Assembly (NCBI GenBank): GCA_046263255.1
Contig: JBHELD010000030.1
Location: 16,578-80,577 of the forward strand
Direction of reading: 5' to 3'
Source of the DNA: JALZEG01 sp046263255
Lineage (GTDB): Bacteria; Actinomycetota; CADDZG01; WHSQ01
DNA: 64,000 bases
Below, piece after piece: positions 59,090 to 64,000 of the stretch. A program made the translations under genes and the position numbers. The number at the start of each line of letters is the position of its first letter. The stretch's first letter is position 1. The notes under the pieces are model-generated. The model saw nothing but the letters and a program-made list of their open reading frames with translations. It searched no databases and was not told the DNA's origin.

Positions 59090-60871
59090 ATGCGGACACG
59101 AGGCAGGAGGCCGGCGGTACGAAGACGCCGCACGACGCCGGCTCCCCGGCCGCAGAGGTCGTCGCTCGCCGTAGCCGCGATGTTGTCTGCGGCCGCTGCT
59201 CTCGCACCGGCGCCCGGCGGCCTCGTTCGTGCGGCGGGCGCCGCTCCGCCCGAGTCTTGTGGAGACGGACGTTCGTGGAGGGTGGTCACCGGAACGTTTG
59301 CCGAGGACCTGGAGGGCTCGTACGTCCTCGTCCCGTTCCGCGTGCCCGCCGGAACGACGCGCGTCGACGTCCGCCTGTGCTACGACCAGCCCGAGTCGCC
59401 GACGTCGAGCCAGGTGCGTCACACGATCGACCTCGGCCTGTACGAGCGCCGTACGGCGCAGGATCGCCTGTGGGATCGCGAGGAGTTCCGCGGCTGGGGA
59501 GGATCCAGCCGGCCCGACGTCTTCGTCACGCGTGCGGACGCGACCCTCGGGTTCCTTCCCGGCGCGATTCCGCCCGGACGATGGGCGGCCGAGCTCGGCC
59601 TCGCCGCGATCGCAGGGCAGGACGAAGGCGACAGCGCCGGAGACGTCGGATGGCGCCTCGAGATCCTGCCGACCCGCAGAGCCACGGATCGAGCCGATCG
59701 CTGGATCCCGGCTCCCTATCGCACCGCACCCGCGCGCACGGAGCCCGGCTGGTACAAGGGCGACTTCCACGTGCACGCGGAGCATTCGGGCCCCGGCGAC
59801 GCGTCGATGAAGGAGACGTTCGACTACGCGTTCGGCCCCGACGGTGCGGGCCTCGACTTCATAACGCTCTCCGACTACGTGACCACGCGGCACTGGGACG
59901 AGATCGGGCGCTACCAGCGCGACTACCCCCGCAAGCTGATAGTGCGGAGCGCGGAGGTCATCACCTACCGCGGCCACGTCAACAACCACGCGAGCGTGGC
60001 GTTCGCCGACTATCGAACAGGCCCGATCCACGTGTTGCGGAACGGCACGCTCACGGAGCTGCGGCCGGCCGTTCCTCCGCGGCGGATCTTCAGGACGATC
60101 CGCCGAGCCGGAGGGTGGACCCAGGTGAACCACCCGACGATCTTCGACTCCTCCGTGCCCGGCTTCGGCAACGTGTGCCGCGGATGCTCGTGGGACTACA
60201 GCGACGAGGAGACGAACTGGAACCTCGTCGACGCGTTCGAGGTCGCAACCGGCCCCGGCGGCACGAGCTCGCCGGAGGGAAACGAGCTCGGGCCCAATCC
60301 CTTCACGCCTCTGGCGATCGAGATGTGGGACGAGCTGCGCGCCGAAGGTTTTCGGATCACCGCCGTCGGCTCGAGCGACTCCCACCACGCAGGCGAGGGA
60401 AACGGAACGACCCAGTCGCCGATCGGGGAAGCGACGACGGTCGTGTACGCGCCGGAGCTCTCGGAGCGCGGGATCCGCGCCGGCATCCGCGCGGGCCACG
60501 CCTACGTCAAGATCTTCGCCCCCGGCGGGCCGGACCTGAGATTCGAGGCCCGCGCCGCGGGTTCGCCGGAGACGGCGATCATGGGCGACCGGCTGGAGGC
60601 CGCCTCCGCCGAGTTCGTCGCGACCGTAACGGGCGCGGCGCCTGGTCCGGGTTCGCAGCCGCGGACGCTGTCGATCGTTCGAGACGGCGAGGAGATCGAT
60701 TCCGTGCCGGTGACGAGCGGCGACTTCACGTTCGAGTTCATGGGCGAGGAGCCGGGGGACTACCGGCTCCAGCTCATGCGAGGGAGCGCGATCGAAGCGC
60801 TTACGAACCCGATCTCCCTGGTGCCGCCGCCGGCCACCGGCACGCGCACGGCTCTGCGGTACCTGCTCTAG
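59090..60871 (+). CDS. secreted PHP-domain metallohydrolase (CehA/McbA family)
   Basis: A 593-residue exported protein. It has an Arg-rich N-terminus (MRTRGRRPAVRRRRTTP) and a hydrophobic signal ending near VRAAG. Residues about 55-210 are a beta-rich domain. The PHP catalytic domain starts with YKGDFHVHAEHSG (H227, H229) and continues with ITLSDYVTT, WTQVNHP and TAVGSSDSHHAG, the metal-ligand motifs of CehA-like proteins. A small Ig-like tail ends the protein. CehA/McbA members hydrolyse esters or phosphoesters; substrate unknown. TATGGT (59079-59084) lies 5 bases before ATG 59090 and no ribosome site is evident, so a leaderless transcript is possible. Confidence 0.85.
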   Translation: MRTRGRRPAVRRRRTTPAPRPQRSSLAVAAMLSAAAALAPAPGGLVRAAGAAPPESCGDGRSWRVVTGTFAEDLEGSYVLVPFRVPAGTTRVDVRLCYDQPESPTSSQVRHTIDLGLYERRTAQDRLWDREEFRGWGGSSRPDVFVTRADATLGFLPGAIPPGRWAAELGLAAIAGQDEGDSAGDVGWRLEILPTRRATDRADRWIPAPYRTAPARTEPGWYKGDFHVHAEHSGPGDASMKETFDYAFGPDGAGLDFITLSDYVTTRHWDEIGRYQRDYPRKLIVRSAEVITYRGHVNNHASVAFADYRTGPIHVLRNGTLTELRPAVPPRRIFRTIRRAGGWTQVNHPTIFDSSVPGFGNVCRGCSWDYSDEETNWNLVDAFEVATGPGGTSSPEGNELGPNPFTPLAIEMWDELRAEGFRITAVGSSDSHHAGEGNGTTQSPIGEATTVVYAPELSERGIRAGIRAGHAYVKIFAPGGPDLRFEARAAGSPETAIMGDRLEAASAEFVATVTGAAPGPGSQPRTLSIVRDGEEIDSVPVTSGDFTFEFMGEEPGDYRLQLMRGSAIEALTNPISLVPPPATGTRTALRYLL

Positions 60872-60920
60872 AGCCGCGCGCTCGCGGGCTCGGCCCTCCC
60901 CGAGTAACTAACATGAGCCG

Positions 60921-61799
60921 ATGTCGACGGCCGGCCCGGCGCCGGGCTCCCCTAAGGTCGCGTTCGTCCTCGGTGGTGGCGGGCGCCTCGGCGCGTCCGA
61001 GGTGGGGATGCTCAGGGCGCTCTTCGAGCGCGACATCGCGCCGGACCTCGTCGTCGGGACCTCGATCGGCGCGCTCAACGGCGCCGCGGTCGCCTTCGCG
61101 CCGGCCGCGGCGACCGTCGACCGCCTCGAGGAGAACTGGACGACCCTGGACAAGAGCGAGGTCTTCTCCGGGACGGTCCTCTCGGGGGCCGCGAACCTCG
61201 TCCGGACCCGGACCGCGCTGCAGTCGAACGTGCCGTTGCGCAACCTCGTCGACAGGCTGCTGCCGGCCAAGACGTTTGCCGACCTCGCGATCCCCTTCCA
61301 GTGCGTCGCTGCCTCGATAGAGCGCGCGTCCGAGCACTGGTTCTCCGAAGGGCCCCTCGTGGACGCCATCCTTGCATCCTGCGCCGTCCCCGGGATACTT
61401 CCGGCGGTGGAGATCGACGGGGAGCACTTCATCGACGGCGGTGTCGTGAACAGCATCCCGGTCGGACGCGCGGTCGAGCTCGGTGCCACGGAGGTGTTCG
61501 TGCTGCACGTCGGGCGGATCGAACGCCCGCTCGTCGCGCCGCGGAACCCGTGGCAGGTCGGGATGGTCGCGTTCGAGGTCGCACGCCGGCACCGCTTCGC
61601 GCGGGACATGGCGTCGCTGCCGGAGGGCGTGGTCGCGCACGTGCTTCCGGCGGGGGACACCGCACCGCGCTTCGACAGCTTCGAGCAGCTCCGCTACAAG
61701 AACTTCGCTTCGATCCGGCGCCATATCGCGTCGGCGTACGAGGCGACCGCGGCGTACCTGGAGAAGGCGGCGGCGGCCCGGCCCCCCGCGGCCCCCTGA
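60921..61799 (+). CDS. patatin-like phospholipase
   Basis: A 292-residue cytosolic or membrane-associated lipid acyl hydrolase. It has the oxyanion loop LGGGGRLGASEVGM, nucleophile S48 in VVGTSIGALNGA, and the catalytic Asp172 in FIDGGVVNSIPVG. The patatin dyad is complete and length is typical. Start ATG 60921. It lies 23 bp before an acyltransferase gene, so phospholipid remodelling by the pair is a reasonable inference. Confidence 0.92.
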   Translation: MSTAGPAPGSPKVAFVLGGGGRLGASEVGMLRALFERDIAPDLVVGTSIGALNGAAVAFAPAAATVDRLEENWTTLDKSEVFSGTVLSGAANLVRTRTALQSNVPLRNLVDRLLPAKTFADLAIPFQCVAASIERASEHWFSEGPLVDAILASCAVPGILPAVEIDGEHFIDGGVVNSIPVGRAVELGATEVFVLHVGRIERPLVAPRNPWQVGMVAFEVARRHRFARDMASLPEGVVAHVLPAGDTAPRFDSFEQLRYKNFASIRRHIASAYEATAAYLEKAAAARPPAAP

Positions 61800-61822
61800 C
61801 GTCCGGATGAGCGGGTAGGCAG

Positions 61823-62860
61823 ATGGACAGGGTTCCGCCGCGCTGGGTGCGCCGGCTCGTCGTCGCCCCCGTGGTCCTGGTGATCTGCCTCGCGCTGGTG
61901 GCGGTCTCTCCCGTGGTCCTGCTGGCGGCGCTGGTGGCGGACCTGTTCGTCCGCGGCAGCTGGCGAACCACTCGGATCGCGGCGTTCGGCACCTTCTACG
62001 TGTTCATGGAGGCCGCGGGGCTCGTCGTGTTGTCCGCGTACTGGGTGCGGTTCGGGTTCGGGACCCGCATCGGCACCGAGCGCGCGAAAGACGCGCACTA
62101 CCGGCTCATGACGTTCTATCTGCTGCTGATGTACCGTGTGGTGGCGGCGCTGTTCGGCCTGCGCATCAACATCGAGGAGCGCCGGGCGCCGCAGCCGGGC
62201 CCCCTGCTCGTGTTCTCGCGCCATGCCGGGCCCGGCAACTCCCTGATGTTGATCGGCACGATGATGATTGCCTTCGACAGGAAGCCGCGCATCGTGATGC
62301 TGGCGAAGCTCCAGTGGGACCCGTTGTTCGACGTGATGTTCAACCGGCTGCCGAACCGCTTCATCAGCCACGAGAAGGGAAAGAGCGCGGGGTACGTCGC
62401 CGCCATCGGCGATCTCGCGAGGAACCTCGGCGACCACGACGCGTTCGTCCTGTTTCCCGAAGGCCGCGACTTCACGCAGCGTCTGCGCCGGCGCGCGATC
62501 GACTACCTGAGGGGAAAGGGGTTCGAGCGCCACGCCGAGCGCGCCGAGTCGATGCTCCACGTCCTGCCCCCGCGACACCGCGGTCCGCTGGCGGCGATCA
62601 CGGCCGCGCCCGAGGCCGACGTCGCCTTCGTCGCGCACTCGGTTCTGGAGGAGCTGGGATCGTTCAAGGAGCTGTGGCGAAGGATCCCGCTGGAGGACCC
62701 GATCGACGCGCGCTACTGGCGCATCCCGCCCACCGAGGTCCCGCGCACCGAGGAGGACGTGATCGAGTGGCTCTACACCTGGTGGGAGCAGATCGACGAA
62801 TGGGTGGAGGCGCACAAGCTCCCCGACCTTGCGGGAGCATCCGCCGGGAGACGTTCTTGA
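61823..62860 (+). CDS. LPLAT-family acyltransferase with H-X4-N motif
   Basis: A 345-residue membrane-bound glycerolipid acyltransferase-type protein. Two to three N-terminal transmembrane helices (VVAPVVLVICLALVAVSPVV and others) precede the PlsC/LPLAT domain: motif I is FSRHAGPGNS with H134 and, four residues later, N139 where the catalytic Asp is usual. Motif III FPEGRDFT is normal. The C-terminus is a helical, charged tail (EEDVIEWLYTWWEQIDEW). Activity may be altered by the Asp to Asn change. Probably in one operon with the patatin. Confidence 0.85.
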   Translation: MDRVPPRWVRRLVVAPVVLVICLALVAVSPVVLLAALVADLFVRGSWRTTRIAAFGTFYVFMEAAGLVVLSAYWVRFGFGTRIGTERAKDAHYRLMTFYLLLMYRVVAALFGLRINIEERRAPQPGPLLVFSRHAGPGNSLMLIGTMMIAFDRKPRIVMLAKLQWDPLFDVMFNRLPNRFISHEKGKSAGYVAAIGDLARNLGDHDAFVLFPEGRDFTQRLRRRAIDYLRGKGFERHAERAESMLHVLPPRHRGPLAAITAAPEADVAFVAHSVLEELGSFKELWRRIPLEDPIDARYWRIPPTEVPRTEEDVIEWLYTWWEQIDEWVEAHKLPDLAGASAGRRS

Positions 62861-63023
62861 GGCGCGCCGAGTTCTCGTCGACGCGTCTTGCTTCGGTGCT
62901 CCCTGGGCGAGCCGGAGGACGCGAGCGGACGCGTGGAGCCAGACGATCGCGATTCCGGAGCCCCTCACCCTGTGTCGGACTTCGACGTCCACGTGAACGG
63001 AGTGGATCGAATAGACCAGAGAA

Positions 63024-63608
63024 TCAACTACGGGAGGTCGACGGCCGCCAGCGCGATCGCTCACGCAGCACCGGCAGGACCCGCTCCCCCGGGCGTAGCT
63101 TCTCGAGCGGAAGGAAAGCGAGCAGGCACGCGACGTGGGGCCAGAAGACGATACGGATGGTGGCGTAGGTGACGGCGTGGAACAAGAATGCCGAGGCGAG
63201 GTAGAGGCGGCCGATCCTCCCGCGCGTCAGCAGCAGCGGGGATGCCAGCTCGAAGACCACGATGCCCCATTGCGCGACGCGCAGTAGCTCGGGGGCGGTC
63301 TCCAGGGGGGCCGCGAGGTCGGTTCCCCGGCGGAGGACGGCGCGCAGCAGGGTTGCGCCGTTGACCCAGTCGAACCCGCCGAAACGGAACTTCGCGAACG
63401 TCGACAGGAAGTACGTCGCGACGACTGCGATCTGTATGCACCTGATCGCCCACGCCGCCTTCTCGTCGGAGCTCTCGTCGTTCCACGAGATCCTGCCGAC
63501 GGTCGGCAGGACTGCGAGCGCCACCAGGAACGCGAACCGGTCGTGGTCGACCTTCCCGTAGGAGAACGCGATCACGATCCACTCGAGGAGCTGGCGCCCG
63601 CCGCGCAC
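63024..63608 (-). CDS. HTTM/DoxX-like membrane protein, 5' truncated
   Basis: A 194-residue protein resembling only the C-terminal half of HTTM (vitamin-K-carboxylase-like) membrane proteins: DHDRFAFLVALAVLPTVGRI, IQIAVVATYFLSTFAKFRFG, WVNGATLLRAVLRRG and FHAVTYATIRIVFWPHVACL. The frame can be read back only to a stop at 63654-63656, and GTG 63608 has no ribosome site, so the first helices are missing. Likely a degraded gene or a very short variant. It is divergent from the compositionally distinct gene at the right edge. The 163 bp between the acyltransferase and this gene show nothing. Confidence 0.6.
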   Translation of the reverse strand: MRGGRQLLEWIVIAFSYGKVDHDRFAFLVALAVLPTVGRISWNDESSDEKAAWAIRCIQIAVVATYFLSTFAKFRFGGFDWVNGATLLRAVLRRGTDLAAPLETAPELLRVAQWGIVVFELASPLLLTRGRIGRLYLASAFLFHAVTYATIRIVFWPHVACLLAFLPLEKLRPGERVLPVLRERSRWRPSTSRS

Positions 63609-63687
63609 CAGGCTGAGGCGTAGACGCTCCGGCCGAACCAGGTCGGCCCCTCTTTAGAACGGGGGCGATAAGTGCTATACAGTAAGG

Positions 63688-64000
63688 ATGAGTCAGGTAC
63701 AGGCGAAGATTGCGCAACGAGACTTCACGTTGGATTCGGACGGGATCCTTCGGGTCCTTCACGGTGTGATGCCCGAACCCCTAGGTGACCATTTCGTCGT
63801 CGTCGCCGGCAGACGATTTCCTCCGAAGCAGGTGGTAAGCCTTGCCACCGGCCTCGACCGGGCCGATTTCAACAGCCACCAGGCACGCCGCATCTTGAGC
63901 CGACTCGGGTTCGTCGTCGGGCGTCGGACGCAGGACGCGCGGGAGCCGGGTCCTGAGCGCCCGGGTCCACACGGCGGTCGCGAGGCGGACGGTCTTCGCC
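63688..64000 (+). CDS. hypothetical protein with FPPKQ...QARRIL domain, 3' partial
   Basis: ATG 63688 opens a frame that runs off the window. Its first 75 residues contain HFVVVAGRRFPPKQVVSLA and HQARRILSRLGFVVGRR. I recall this short domain from many actinobacterial hypothetical proteins and from the N-terminus of some HNH/restriction-type enzymes; that link is from memory and unproven. After it the chain is Pro/Arg/Gly-rich. TATACA at 63676-63681 sits just before the ATG and no separate leader is needed, so it may be leaderless. Codons use more A/T at third positions (ATT, GTA, CAA, CTT, CTA) than neighbours, which suggests foreign origin. Confidence 0.6.
   Translation, partial: MSQVQAKIAQRDFTLDSDGILRVLHGVMPEPLGDHFVVVAGRRFPPKQVVSLATGLDRADFNSHQARRILSRLGFVVGRRTQDAREPGPERPGPHGGREADGLR

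Overview
The window is about 70% GC, with dense gene packing, many GTG starts and frequent 4-base start/stop overlaps. This fits a deep-branching, high-GC actinobacterium; Thermoleophilia-like is my inference. The strongest taxonomic clue is the block at 7.5-12.1 kb. Its order mec-cysO-cysM-murI-(Rv1339-like)-rph-rdgB matches the mycobacterial locus, except that no rhomboid-type gene sits between cysM and murI. I see no insertion sequence, prophage or CRISPR array.

Region 1 (1-17.3 kb) is housekeeping and metabolism: an M14 carboxypeptidase cut by the window edge, a nitrobindin-like protein, DUF4349 and DUF2330 envelope proteins, an MgtC-family protein and a receiver-histidine kinase fusion. 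Then comes a long forward operon, selD-mec-cysO-cysM-murI-MBL-rph-rdgB-pdxH. selD is read through an in-frame UGA, so it is a selenoprotein with a hairpin just behind the UGA. mec-cysO-cysM is the sulfur-carrier-protein route to cysteine. A histidinol/inositol-phosphatase gene, tRNA-Leu(UAG), an amino-acid decarboxylase, a cupredoxin lipoprotein and a Tat-exported multicopper oxidase follow.

Region 2 (17.3-22.6 kb) holds the most novel-looking unit. A 35-codon gene for an exported peptide is divergent from a helix-turn-helix/TPR regulator. Between them is an AT-rich spacer with two interleaved inverted repeats. The layout resembles the RRNPP peptide quorum-sensing systems of Firmicutes. A large secreted metallo-hydrolase with a His-rich insert lies downstream.

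Region 3 (22.9-60.9 kb) is a secretome island: a 2327-residue DUF11/cadherin-like/RTX protein, a second RTX protein, three subtilisin-like proteases (one interrupted by an in-frame amber codon), an M36 metalloprotease, a metzincin-like protein lacking its first zinc histidine, several beta-propeller proteins, a vWA/propeller protein, and an HxlR-controlled MMPL/lipoprotein export module. Region 4 (60.9-64 kb) has a patatin, an LPLAT acyltransferase, a 5'-truncated HTTM-type membrane protein and the start of a gene with visibly different codon use.

At least three copies of a roughly 40-bp nested palindrome (core GATGGGGGTGATGGTGC) lie in intergenic spaces at 13.6, 22.7 and 36.0 kb. No gene or ordinary terminator explains them.
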